Assembly: GCF_028009165.1 (NCBI RefSeq)
Contig: NC_079243.1
Span: forward strand, 1,736,001 to 1,800,000
Length of the DNA stretch: 64,000 bases
Direction: 5' to 3'
Origin: Akanthomyces muscarius
Taxonomy: Eukaryota > Ascomycota > Sordariomycetes > Hypocreales > Cordycipitaceae
The notes below the pieces were generated by a model. The model saw only the letters and a program-made list of their open reading frames with translations, had not been told where the DNA came from and ran no database searches. Position 1 is the first letter of the stretch. Each line of letters begins with the position of its first letter. The position numbers were made by a program, and so were the translations under genes. This document shows, in pieces, positions 45,324 through 55,983 of this stretch.

Positions 45324-46559
45324 ATGGCTACTCTCACTCTCGCCCAAGCCCAGCCGGCTCCAGTCTCTAATCAGAGTGATGAGCCCAAAAACATGGAAAT
45401 CGCGCTCTCGACGGCCGCAGACTCCAAACACAACGAGCTAACCACTACCCCTGTTCATGAATATTTGTACACTATGATTGAGATTGGCGTTGTCCGCACT
45501 TTGGCAGAGCGTGGTGTCTTTAGTGCTATCCCAATTACAGGCGATATTTCCGTCCAAGAGCTGGCGGAGAAGACCAGCATCGACCTCGCACTACTTAATC
45601 GCTTCATCAAGTTTCTCATCCTCGCCAAAGTCTTGGTCAGTCAGGCAACTGGCCGCGTTGCCCACACTGCCAAGTCAGAATTCTTTTCCATACCTAGGGC
45701 AATCGACTTTTTGTCGTTGCATGTCGATTTCTTCATGGGACCTGCTACTCGCTGGCCAGATTATTTTGAAGCGAACGGCTTCAAAGAACCACAATCTGGC
45801 AAGCAGACACCTCTCGGGCTCTACCACGGCTACCCAGACAAATCGATTTACGAAGTCATGCCCCTGCTCCCTGGCAACAAGGCGTCTATATTCAATCGCG
45901 CCATGGCCAATACTTTGGATAGTATGCCCATATTGGGCTACTACGACTTCAGCTGGATCGCCAACCACGCCTGTATCGAGGCTGACCCTAAGCGCACGTT
46001 GTTAGTGGACGTCGGCGGCGGCAAAGGTCAGGCTATCAAAGCTATACTGGAGGAGAACCCCACAATTCCTTATGGGCGATGCGTTTTGCAGGATCAGGCT
46101 TTCATGATTAACGAGGCCATTGCCGAGAATGATGTGGTCGTGAGGCAAACCGCAAAGGTGATTTCAAGTTTCTTCGAACCACAACTCGTTAAAGGTATGC
46201 TCCTCTCATTATTTCTCCATTTATATTATTTAGGAAGTAATTAATTGTTTTTAGGTGCGCTGGTCTACCACATTCGCAGAGTCCTCAATGACTGGTCCGA
46301 CAAAGAGGCCATAGAGATTCTACAGCACGTCCGCGATGCTTGTGTTGCCGACTCGGTCGTTCTGGTCTCGGAACAGATTCTTCCGGATGAACCGTCGTTA
46401 GATCTAGCCGCCATGGATGTTTTTATCATAAACTACGGTGGAAAACGCAGAACGCGGGCCATGTTCGAGGAGCTGGCCGGCGCCGCAGGTCTCAAGGTAG
46501 CAAGCGTCTCAGTGGACAAGGCTACTGGACAGGCCATGATTGAGATGGTTCCCACGTGA
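45324..46559 (+). CDS. fungal O-methyltransferase (COMT-like family 2)
   Basis: Exons 45324-46194 and 46255-46559 (60-nt intron, GTATGC donor, TTTTAG acceptor, split Gly codon) give 391 residues. A winged-helix dimerisation half (EYLYTMIEIGVVRTLAERGV, DISVQELAEKTSIDLALLNR) precedes the SAM-binding LLVDVGGGKGQ at 226-236 and the FFEPQLVKGALVYHIRRV region. Where many family members have HDW, with the His acting as base, this protein reads LNDWSDKEA, so that residue is Asn. The C-terminus is regular (AAMDVFIINYGGKRRT, AMIEMVP). It transfers methyl from SAM to hydroxyl groups of phenolic or polyketide metabolites. Neighbouring monooxygenase and synthetase remnant fit a former cluster. Confidence 0.88.
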
Positions 46560-49326
46560 GGCAGCATTTAGGATGCTGTCATCCTCATTATCTGTTTATT
46601 GTGTATGAAATTACTTTATTTTGTTAGCCTCTTAGGGATCCCATAGAATATCTATTTCACCTCATAAACTTTTGTCAAATGTTTGGTTGTCATGATATGA
46701 CCTCTTAACCCTGGATATGCGTTCAAGTTGTCCATCGTAACCATGAGAAAGCGTCATCAAACTATTTGCTATCACGAGCAGCTATTTTCAACAGAGATAC
46801 ACCAAAGTACCTCAATTGAAACGTCACCCAGTGCTAGTAACGGTATCTTCATGTCTCTAAGAACTCTTCCCTTGTTTGTTTTTCAATACAGAGATTCTTT
46901 ATAGGCCAACTACTTTCGTCATGGAGCAGACGGCGAGTGTGACTGTACCAAAACCGTGCAATACGCGAGCTTGCGACCATGCTCAGTCCCACGTCAGAAA
47001 TCATCTAAGGAGCATTCATAGTGTACAGAGCACGCAAGCCATTGAAGGGGAGAGCGACCAGCTGAAAGCCTCAACCACGTCGCAGCCTCTACCAACAGCT
47101 GCTGGCCTACATTTTTAGCATTAGATTCCCAGTGTCTTTTTTTTCTTAGGAGCATTCTCTACCTAATTTAGAGCGTAGGAACATTCGAGCCTCAGAGCAG
47201 AGCCTCGGAATACTCTGGATGGATTTTTTTCTTTTATCAATACCAAGGGGGTTCAGTTTTAATGCTCTGACGCTGTAACGCGTACGAGACAGCTGTCTAT
47301 TAGTGGCAGAGCAACGGCTCTTATGCAGGGTCTTGTACGAGACTAAAGCGGGCGTCCAGCCTAACGCCGAGTTTGTTGTTCTCGTATCGCACAAAGCTTT
47401 TAATTACAGCTGTCCCTAAATTTGTATATAGCGCAGTTGTTGTAAGCGATGTGCTGAACCTTTGGCGGGGTTGACGAGCCAATGTGTCACAAGCCTGGCC
47501 ATCCTTCGAGGCCGCCTAACTAGACATGACCTTGTTCCTCAGCGGCCGAGAGCCTTCAAAACCGCCCTTTATTTTCCATCCAGTCCGAGCGAATCATCCC
47601 GCTATCTGACTCGAGACTACTATAAGAGTAATAGTTCCATAGGCGATTTGCTACCCAGAGCTCACTGCGTTTCCGTCTGACCCAAATTCGTGTTGTGGAT
47701 GCTTCTACTGCGGAGCATAGCGGAACACAACGCACCAGTCGGTCGGCGACTACAGGAAAGGGCGAGACGATTGTCACACTTTTGGATAAACAAGGATCGT
47801 AGCGTGGACGCTGAGTTTCCACAATTCAAAGGACTGGATGAGCATTTCGCCACGGCCACACAAAGGCGGCGAAGGACATTCGCTTTTATTGCAACTGCAG
47901 GCCTGGGGAAACCGAGTTATCGTCTGCACTGTTTTTTTACTCAGCCGCTGAAACTTCCTCGACAGCCGAAAACATGGCCTAATGAACTGCTTCATCGTCC
48001 ATGTCACCGAAGCTGGTGGCAGAGTTCATATGTTTGCCGAAAATGGCCGGGCTTGGTTGGGCCATGTCAGCGCATGCTGATCTCTGCTCTATGCCGCAGC
48101 GACGCCAGGCCATGGATTCTATGACATTTTTTAATGAGGTTCTCGGCGTCTTCGAGTCTCTTATTGCAGTGCCACAACTGCAGCCGACCCGCATCGCGCC
48201 AAATGCTCATTCTACGACGACAGGCAATTGCCGTGTACAGTCGGCAGCCCAGCAAATATGCGTGGGCCGTGGCAGCAACATGGCAGGGGAAAATAAACGA
48301 TGTCGTCATGTCGTCGACGGAAATGCTGTCGACTGTGTGCTGAGGAAGCCCGAGTATGCTTAAAGGCAGTCCATCGGCCGAAGCAGGCGGGCTCGGATAC
48401 TTATTGCTACCCACCATAAGCGAAATGTTCTTGGCAGTAGATCCTGGCCTCTTATAGGCAGCGCCCGACCAAAACCAACTACTACAAGGTGGATGAAGAA
48501 TTTAGAGTTAGAATAGTGCTTGATTTTTAGCCGAGCATGCGCATGTTCTTCACTGTGGCGTTTCCTGGCGGCACGTCTTGTCCCGCTCTTGAGGAAGCTG
48601 ATCAGCATCACGAAAGGAGGGTTGCGGTGACATCATGTCTAAAAATACCACCTGGTTTCCGGGGGATCCAAGCTTATACCCAGAGGCGCCTTGCTACTTT
48701 AAATGCAGGTACAGTATAGCGCGCCCTACAGCAACTCGATGCATGGAATAACCTACACAAGGACACAGCATTACGAATTGCGTCTAGAGCTGTACTAGGG
48801 GCCAAATGTGCTAATTTTCATGACTCGTTCTTGACCATACGCATACGTCCGAGTCGGAGAAAGCCACCTTGAGTCATGTTCAACAGTATGCTAGAATTAG
48901 TATTATAGTATAAACACGTTTGCTTGAGCCTGGCTCTACCCCGCACTACCAAGACAATTGCAGAAAACAAGCGGCGCAGATCAGCGCGATCGCTGTGACT
49001 ACTCTGTCGTTGCTGAGTGGCTGCTGAGTGGTGGCTGTGAGCTATTCCAGGATCTAGTCTGCCTTAATCTCCATCGATCGATCCGCAGGCAGACTACAAA
49101 GGAATTTGACTCGGAAACTTGTTTGGAATGATGTCACAGCAATTAGAAACCGTTCTTCACTGCGGCCAAGGGGATCATTCGAGCAATACTAGGTCTTGCG
49201 CTGTCTATAAAAAGCAGAAGGTTTGCCCAAACAAAGCATCTATCGAAAACACTCATCTCAATCCTTCAGCTTATCTACACACCCATACATTCTTACACCA
49301 AGTTGCCAAAACCACCAGCTTTAAAA
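46560..49326. other. 2.8 kb region of degenerate sequence
   Basis: No intact gene. Two stretches look like coding remains: minus strand 48067-48417 (with RLEDAENLIKKCHRIHGL, reminiscent of the C-terminus of fungal Zn2Cys6 regulators, not certain) and plus strand about 48720-48870 (ALQQLDAWNNLHKDTALRIA). Both lack neighbours that would make a gene. Confidence 0.4.
49206..49213 (+). promoter_or_regulatory. TATA box of the secreted 8-Cys protein gene
   Basis: TATAAAAA about 120 bp before the ATG at 49327, followed by an A/C-rich leader ending CAGCTTTAAAA before the start. Confidence 0.6.
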
Positions 49327-49887
49327 ATGAAGCTTCTTGCACTTACCTCTGGCATCCTCGCACTAGCCTCTGGCACCGAGGCATGCATTCGTGTCCACGC
49401 ATACCTGCACAACGATCCCGTCGTTGGAGACGGCATGAAGATTCAAATTTACGAGGGCCACCGCCGCATCTGCAACACGGGCGCGCACAAGTACCTGGCG
49501 AGCGACCAGACCAAGTGGAACGTCAAGTGCGAAGGCGACAACTTTGAGGTCGAGCTCACCGACGACGGGAAGAAGGGAACCGTCCGGAAGCACAGCATCG
49601 ACTACAAGACCGACCTGGACGCCAAGGAGACCAAGCACAAGGTCGAATGCACCTACAAGACAGGCCAGAACGAACGCTGCGCAGGCTACACCTCGTGGAC
49701 GGAAACGACGCTGGTGGACAAGGGCGGCGACTGTGACGAAGAGTTTAGCATGAAAAACTGCGGTTCGCCCGAGTGTGACCTCACGGAAAAGGACAAGACG
49801 CCCGCGAAACCAGTCAAACCCAAGCAAGGCTTGAAGGAGCCCAAGCAAGGCACGCCAAAGGGTGAGCGCCGCCACCGTAGATTTTAA
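49327..49887 (+). CDS. secreted 8-cysteine protein with basic KPKQG tail (effector-like)
   Basis: Single exon, 186 residues. Signal peptide about 1-18 (MKLLALTSGILALASGTEA). The mature protein has 8 cysteines (20, 49, 68, 108, 118, 136, 145, 150), an even number suggesting four disulfides, and alternates beta-like strands (MKIQIYEG, FEVELTDDG, HKVECTYK). From about 155 the protein changes to a Lys/Pro-rich tail with two imperfect KPKQG repeats and ends GERRHRRF. I do not recognise the family. Size, cysteines and secretion fit fungal effectors, adhesins or antimicrobial proteins. The tail may be cleaved or bind polyanions (inference). Confidence 0.82.
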   Translation: MKLLALTSGILALASGTEACIRVHAYLHNDPVVGDGMKIQIYEGHRRICNTGAHKYLASDQTKWNVKCEGDNFEVELTDDGKKGTVRKHSIDYKTDLDAKETKHKVECTYKTGQNERCAGYTSWTETTLVDKGGDCDEEFSMKNCGSPECDLTEKDKTPAKPVKPKQGLKEPKQGTPKGERRHRRF

Positions 49888-50884
49888 ATCTCAGGGCTAC
49901 AGTGGAGGAAGCAACGCCCGGTAGTTATCGGGTTGACAATCCTGTGGTACAAGTCGGAAGCGAGGATATAGACCGAGTACCGTGTAACGATATCTAGCCT
50001 CATACAGTTAGATAATCAACGAAGTACTATTTAAGCAAGAAAAGATTGTCGCCAATGACTGAATTAATAGTAATGCAATATAATAACTGTAAACAGAGTT
50101 AGGGAAGCTTGTTGTTACTTTCCCTCAAAAAACTTATACCCAATGACCTAGGCTTAGTATCAAGTACGTTGTTCAAATCTGATGTGGTGCATGTCGCCGC
50201 CTGACCCTGACGCCAGAATGAGGCGACACCGGATAATTTTCCGATGTAAGTTGGCATTAACGGAGCAGAAGCGTCTATGCCTTTGATGCCGGCTACTCCT
50301 TTGCGTTGTGCGCCAGGGCTATACCAAAAGTATCTTATTCGAAGACGGCCAAAGCGATGTCGCGCTTTGACCTGGTATTGCCTGTCATTGCCAGGCACCA
50401 GCTGCCAACCCACTTGCACTGACACACACCAACGCGTTTTTTCCTCTCAATGTCTAGAAACGCTGAATTAAAAGAGGAAATGGCACCAGCCGTACACGTT
50501 TGCTGTCAATTCCTAAATAAAGCGCTCACACTCAAGAGTATGGACAAACATCTAGGCAAAGAAGCGTGCAGATAATAAGAGCAATTGCCATTGCTCTCGT
50601 TAAAAAGCCGCGCACGGATGGAAAACAAGCCATAGCGACATACACACATACATAGAACGAAGATTGCGCTCGGACTAGTTTGTTTCTTGTCCGAAAAGGG
50701 TTTAATGTACCACCAAAGGGGGCATGGAAGTTCCAGATGCTTGCTATCCTAAACGAAGCTCATTCGCCTGCCCGTATTGTATATGAACCACTGGACTGCC
50801 AGTTGCCCCTGCCGCCTGAAATATGCCCTGGCAATACATGTTTTACCATCTGAGATCTTGATAATCCAGAGCGAGGCAGCGAAG
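49888..50884. other. intergenic, no supported gene
   Basis: Short frames only; the last 120 bp lead to the lipase start. Confidence 0.5.
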
Positions 50885-51751
50885 ATGATTGCTCCTGCCG
50901 TCGCCATCGCCCTGCTCGTTTCACTCTTGGCCAGCGTCAGCCAAGCGTGGCCCGCGCAGCCAAGAACGGGAGCAGCGCTTCAACGGCGCATCATCGTCGG
51001 AAACGACTTTGGCTGCCGCTCCAAGTTCAGACCTGTTGTTGTCCTCCACGGCCTCTTCGCCACCCGCGAGACCGACCTCAACCTCCTCGAGACCTGGCTC
51101 CGCCTCCAGGGCTACTGCACCTTTGGGCTCACCTACGGCGCGCCGCCGCTCCTCATCAGCGTCGGCGGCGTCGCGGCGATTGACGACTCGGCGGCGCAGA
51201 TCCGCAACTCCATCAACGAGGTCCTCACCAAGACGGGCGCGAGCAAGGTCGACATCGTCGGCCACTCCGAGGGCGGCTTCCAGGCGCTCTACGTGGCCAA
51301 GCGGGAGGGGCTCAGCGCCCGCATCGGCAGGATTGTCGCGCTGGCGCCGCCGACCAGCGGCGCCGCGTACCCCAACCTCGTCGGGCTGGGCGACCTGCTC
51401 CGTCCCGCGGTCAGCGTGCAGATCCTCACGGGCGGCTGCCTGGGCTGCGTCGGCCTGCTGCCGGGCAGCACCGAGGTGGCCAGCCTCCACGACGGCCCGG
51501 TGACGCAGCCGGGCAACGACGTGACGGTCATCGCGACCAGATACGACAAGGTGGTCACGCCGCCGGGCACGGCGTCGTTTATCCACGAAAGTGGCGTGTA
51601 CAATGTGTTTGTGCAGGACGTGTGCTCGGCTGATCTTACCACCCACAACGGCATGGCCCTGGATCCAAACGTGTGGAACTTGATACACAACGCACTGACG
51701 GGCGACAACGGCCGCGAGTTTACTTGCGTCCCCTACATCAGCCCAGTATAG
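50885..51751 (+). CDS. secreted lipase/esterase (alpha/beta hydrolase, class 2 lipase-like)
   Basis: Single exon, 288 residues from the ATG at 50885, which begins a proper signal peptide (IAPAVAIALLVSLLASVSQA); the in-frame Met further upstream would put 36 polar residues before it. The alpha/beta-hydrolase fold shows the oxyanion motif VVVLHGLFA, the nucleophile elbow GHSEG (Ser128), acid Asp221 (TRYDKVVTPP) and His254 (LTTHNGMA), in the right order and spacing. Cysteines 44, 78, 185, 188, 247 and 281 suggest disulfides. It hydrolyses ester bonds of acylglycerols or related lipids outside the cell. It is high-GC with strong C/G third-position bias, so core-genome-like or recently acquired. 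Confidence 0.9.
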   Translation: MIAPAVAIALLVSLLASVSQAWPAQPRTGAALQRRIIVGNDFGCRSKFRPVVVLHGLFATRETDLNLLETWLRLQGYCTFGLTYGAPPLLISVGGVAAIDDSAAQIRNSINEVLTKTGASKVDIVGHSEGGFQALYVAKREGLSARIGRIVALAPPTSGAAYPNLVGLGDLLRPAVSVQILTGGCLGCVGLLPGSTEVASLHDGPVTQPGNDVTVIATRYDKVVTPPGTASFIHESGVYNVFVQDVCSADLTTHNGMALDPNVWNLIHNALTGDNGREFTCVPYISPV

Positions 51752-52557
51752 CAGAAGTTATATTGTCATGACTCAGATGAGGAAACGAGAATTAAACTGT
51801 TCAAAACTTGTAGTAAATAACAATAATAATCATTATAATCATAGTTTGAATAATTTGTGAATTGCGAAACGGCTGATAAGAACCAGTTGGCTGATAAAAT
51901 ATCCGTGCACCACACCATGACCCAGTACATACCGAGTGGAGGCCAGGCTTTGCGCACCAGCATCAACCGACAGCTCTTTGATCTTGAACGTTGTGGAGAA
52001 AGTGTGCATCTCACTGTCACTCACTGCCTGGCGAGGCAATTGCCCTCCAATAGGATGGCTAGTTTTACTAGCTTCAACTGGCATTCCTCTTCTCGAAAGC
52101 GGCCCCCCCTCCCCCGCCTGTCAGTACCGCCTTGACCCTCGGGTAGCCCAAATGTCAAAAGCCCAGACGACGGTTATAGTAATATCGAAACCAGCTAGCA
52201 GCCCGGATTGCCTCCTCGGCAGAGCTATCACAAGGTCAATGCGGCGACACTTATGTAGCGGCAGGTCCCATCATGCAAGTCCAGAGTCACAATTTCGTTG
52301 GGCGCTGTTTGTTCCAAGTCATTAGACTTTACGGGCCAGGCGAAAAATCTTCGCGCACGAGCAATAAGTGGTGCAAGAGGAGGATGGAGATCCCTGGGGC
52401 CGCATCCATATGCGGCGCGCGCCGAGTTTAAATGATTGATGGAGAGGCCAAAGCCCATCACCCTGTAGATATCTTGTATAAGTCCCGGGGTTCATGCTCC
52501 GCATTCACAGACCCTTGTTGTTGATTACTTTGGCTGCGTCTTACTCTATCCTCAATC
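51752..52557. other. intergenic with AATase promoter
   Basis: About 800 bp. TGTATAAG at 52475-52482 is a TATA-like site 75-80 bp before the methionine at 52558. No gene otherwise. Confidence 0.5.
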
Positions 52558-54113
52558 ATGACGGTCAAGAGCGACATGACAGTTCTTCGCCCTCTGGGCG
52601 GGCTGTAAGAAACGAAAACGTCCGCAATGGAGTCCCAAGGCGGCAGGCTAACGTTGCAATCAGGGAAATGTACTTTGCAGCCCGAAATCACATTGGCATA
52701 TACCGCGCCGTGGTCGTCACGGCTCGCTACATAGGCGCGAGTCTTACGAATCCCGGCGTAGATGGGCGGTCGGTCTCGCCCCAGTTCGTCTCTTCTCTGT
52801 CCGCCGTGGTTGCTGCGCATCCGATGCTGCGGGTGGGTATCCTGGACGAATCCACGAGTCGGGCGAGCTTTGTACATGTTCGATCGATCAATATACAGGA
52901 CTACATATCTGTTGTCGAGGTAGACTGCGCAACGGAAGAGGGCTTAAACTTAGAGCTTGCACGCCTGCAGGCGTCGGCGCACGACGAACCATGGGTTGAT
53001 ATTGAATCAAGACCGCCCTGGAGGATCGTCATTGTGCGAAACAAGAGTGAAAAGTTGGGAATCTCGGAGGATGTGTTGTTTTCATTTCATCATAGCGCGG
53101 TCGATGGGAAAAGTGGCATGCTCTTCCACGAGTCGTTACTAACCGAGCTACGAGCGAGGGCAGGGTCCAAACCGCAAGACAGCCCAGAGTATATTCTTTC
53201 ATTTCCAAAGGCCCCAGAAATCCCGGAGGCGCAGGAAGACAGTGTGCCGTTTTCCTTCTCGCCCAGGTTCGTGGCCGCGTTGCTGTGGAAAGACTTGGTA
53301 CCGGCCATGTTCAAGCCTGCCCCCCAGCCGGTCTGGAGCGGAAAGGCCATCTCCTTCTCCGCACCATACATCACGCGCATTTTGCATCTGGAAATTCCCG
53401 CTGAGCACGTTGCTATACTACGACAAGCTTGCCGGGCGCACAAAACTACGCTGACCGGCCTCTTCCACTCCCTGGCATTCGCTTCGCTCGTCGCGTCTCT
53501 TCCGCCAGAGGAGGCACCGGCTTTCAGCTGCGGCACGCCCATCAGCCTGCTGAAGCATCGCCGCGACACGCAGCATGACAGGTTCTCACGGCAAGAGACG
53601 CTGCGTCTTCTGCTCAGCACCCTGGACCACGCAATCTCGCCGGCTGCCGTGTCACGAATGCAAGCGGCCCTTGGCGCCAACGACGAGAGTTTGGGGACGG
53701 AGATTTGGGGCGCGGCGGGCGACATCAGAGGACAGCTCGCTGACAGGGTCGACACGCTCCCGCGCGACGACACGGCCGCGACGGTCAAGTTTGTTCGTGA
53801 CTTTCACGCGTACTGGGCAGTGAAGGACGGCAAGCCTAGGCGGAACTCGTGGGAGTGCAGCAACATCGGCGCGTTCACAAATCCGAGCGGAAAAGGGGAC
53901 CAGCTTCATATCAGCAGAGTAATGTTTTCCAATGGTGCACCTGTGGCAGGCGCAGCGATTGGAGTCAACGTTGCGAGCGTGGAGGGAAGTGGCTTGACGA
54001 TTACGCTGTCCTGGCAGAGGGACATTGTCGAAGAGAAAGTCATGGCGAAGCTGAAGACCACGCTTGAGCAACTTTTGAAGAATTTTTTTGATACTGGACA
54101 GTGGTTGATTTAG
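52558..54113 (+). CDS. alcohol acetyltransferase-like (AATase/condensation-fold) protein
   Basis: Exons 52558-52604 and 52664-54113 (59-nt intron; donor GTAAGA, branch GGCTAACG, acceptor AATCAG, split Leu codon) give 498 residues. The spliced N-terminus MTVKSDMTVLRPLGGLEM then YFAARNHIGIYR matches the usual start of this family; reading through the intron gives a frame open from 52494 with an unlike leader. The condensation-fold active-site motif HHSAVDG is at about 158-164 (SFHHSAVDGKSGM). The C-terminus has the DFG-like structural loop replaced by NIGAFTNPSG. Members acylate alcohols, using acetyl-CoA or related thioesters, to make volatile esters or acylate metabolites. Confidence 0.82.
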
Positions 54114-54968
54114 GCATTACTGCAAATCCGGGGCAATGGAGCATGTTGGAATACGAGTCGTCTCAGATGTAAATGACTACGAGGTGTGCCGTTCCATTGT
54201 GTAAAAGGAAGCGTGCCTTGGGTGCTCCTCATCTCGCCTTTGACCACTATTAGGAGTTTATAGCTTCCATTATTAATAGCAAAAAGATGTAACTTGAGAA
54301 TAATGATTATCATATCAGAAATCGCGATTCTTATTAGGCACTTATAGTGGATTTCCAGTAACATCTTCCGAAAAAATGACCGGAATATCCTCTGTTTTAC
54401 GCTGTAAAAAGGCGCAGACGGCATATTGCAGATTTGAGACTGCAATATTCACGCAGATCATTACAAGTATGTAGGTTTCCGCTGCGTTACGTTAGCCAGG
54501 AAGATGGGCGACTCCGGCTTACAAAGCATCGCCCGATGGACTTGCAGCGTCTCCCGCAAAGGTGCCGAATATTCGGGGGGGGGGGGCCTTCTCGACGAGC
54601 CCTCGTGGGCGAAGAGAAATTTTCTGGTCAAGGTACTGAGTCTAGACTCTGGACATACTCCTTCAAGCACAGACTGGAAAATCATGTCTTAATTCTCTCG
54701 TGGTCCCTAAGCCCATGTGCTGGTGCCTAGCAAGCACAACGTTTGCGTCTGGCGACAGAATTCAGCCTCACAGGGGCACTAGACTGCAATCTGGGGCGGA
54801 TAGCGCCTATTTGTTTTCGCGCAAGGCTGTAGCCCTCTCTTGATTCGCAACGGTTTCCTCGTATTTGTGCCCATGACTGAGCCCTTGGGCGCAGCGTTTA
54901 CCCAGATCCGATTCCGTGGCGTCGGTAATTCTAGGGCATTTTCGACCCAGCAACAGCGAGAAAAAGGC
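54114..54968. other. intergenic, no supported gene
   Basis: Short frames; a run of 12 G at 54575-54586. No domain seen. Confidence 0.5.
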
Positions 54969-55010
54969 CGTCGCCGGAAGGATTTGAACCATCGAGCCGG
55001 AGCCGAGCCA
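54969..55010 (-). pseudogene. 3' part of a tRNA-like sequence
   Basis: On the minus strand GATGG-TTCAAAT-CCTTC resembles a T arm (one mismatched pair in the stem), followed by CGGCGAC and G as a possible acceptor 3' strand and discriminator, then GCC and a run of five T (54965-54961) like a Pol III terminator. No 5' partner GTCGCCG is found nearby upstream, nor a D arm. A truncated serine- or leucine-type tRNA is the best guess. Confidence 0.35.
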
Positions 55011-55258
55011 ATCATTCGAAACATTGTCGCAAAAGAAATTCCCCGGAACTTTTAGTGCTTTCAATGGGGAAACGAAGTTGAATTGAGTGGCAACACCACA
55101 CTGAAGGCAGTGAAAATAGACTCGGGGTGGGAGGTTTCGCATATGACGCTCCGGCGGCAGAAAGCCTCTTGCTTCAGGGTACGAATGAATAGACCATAGT
55201 TAGTCTAGCTGTGCTTTCCAGATCGTAGAGCGACAAAAAGATCAAAAAAATCATGCCA

Positions 55259-55390
55259 CTCCCCCGGCAAGGTTTGAACTTGCGACCTTCAGATTAACAG
55301 TCTCTTTGAAGATTGTTAGTAATTGTGCTTGAGGTAGCCACTGGTGAGTGGGTAAACTTACGACGCTCTAGCCAACTGAGCTACAGGGGA
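55259..55390 (-). tRNA. tRNA-Asn(GTT) with a 58-nt spliceosomal-type intron
   Basis: Exon parts 55390-55362 and 55303-55259 join to a 74-nt tRNA: acceptor 7 bp (one G-U), TA, D arm with GCTC/GAGC, anticodon stem TCAGA/TCTGA, loop CTGTTAA with anticodon GTT at 55298-55296, variable AGGTC, T arm GCAAG/CTTGC, discriminator G. The inserted 58 nt (55361-55304) start GTAAGT, contain TACTAAC (55321-55315) and end AAAG. They sit after the second pair of the anticodon stem, not at the normal 37/38 site, and without their removal the anticodon stem cannot form. Both internal promoter boxes (D arm and T arm) are intact, and T7 (55250-55244) follows 8 nt after the tRNA, as expected of a live Pol III gene. 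Confidence 0.85.
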
Positions 55391-55983
55391 ACGAATTACT
55401 AAGCAGTAATTGTTGAGCGTCGATCCAGCTATTTCATGTTATACATATGAAAGAGAAAGCCTGCATCAACAGTTTAGTGAGGTTGTGGAGGCACTATCCA
55501 AGGTGGGCTAAGGAAGACGCTGGTGGTTGTGAAAGGAACAATAGAAATTAAGAAAATGAGGCAAGGTTAAAGAACAAGAAAAAAATGCAGGATTATTATT
55601 GGAAAGAATGGAAACATTCATAGGGAAGCAAAAGATAAAAAGAAGTAGCGAGTCGCTACTTTTACGTCCTACCTAGAGCGGCGTCTTTTTTTGTCACCCA
55701 CTAGCTACGGATGGTAATATACTGACTGTTCTATTGCAAATTTGTGGTTGTGAATACACAACAAACGAAGGCTCTGCTGCATGAATTAGCTGAGTATCTC
55801 CGTTTCAATTCCCTTCCTCTTTTGCTTTGCCTTTCCGGAGAAATTGCGTTGCGGTACGGCTGTTCTCCTTGCGCCTCGTGCCGATCACACACAAAAGCTC
55901 CTGCAAAAACAGCAAGGTTCAATCTTACTCATATCAGAGTTCCTCGGTTCAAATAATATCATCCTCATCAATAGTCTGCTGCT
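55391..55983. other. intergenic between tRNA and GFA-domain gene
   Basis: About 590 bp with short frames only. It lies upstream of the tRNA and downstream of the GFA gene, both on the minus strand. Confidence 0.5.

Noticed and set aside
48067..48417. Possible Zn2Cys6 regulator fragment on the minus strand
   Set aside because: Only one segment (RLEDAENLIKKCHRIHG) resembles such proteins; no zinc cluster or continuing frame found. Kept only as a remark in the region entry.
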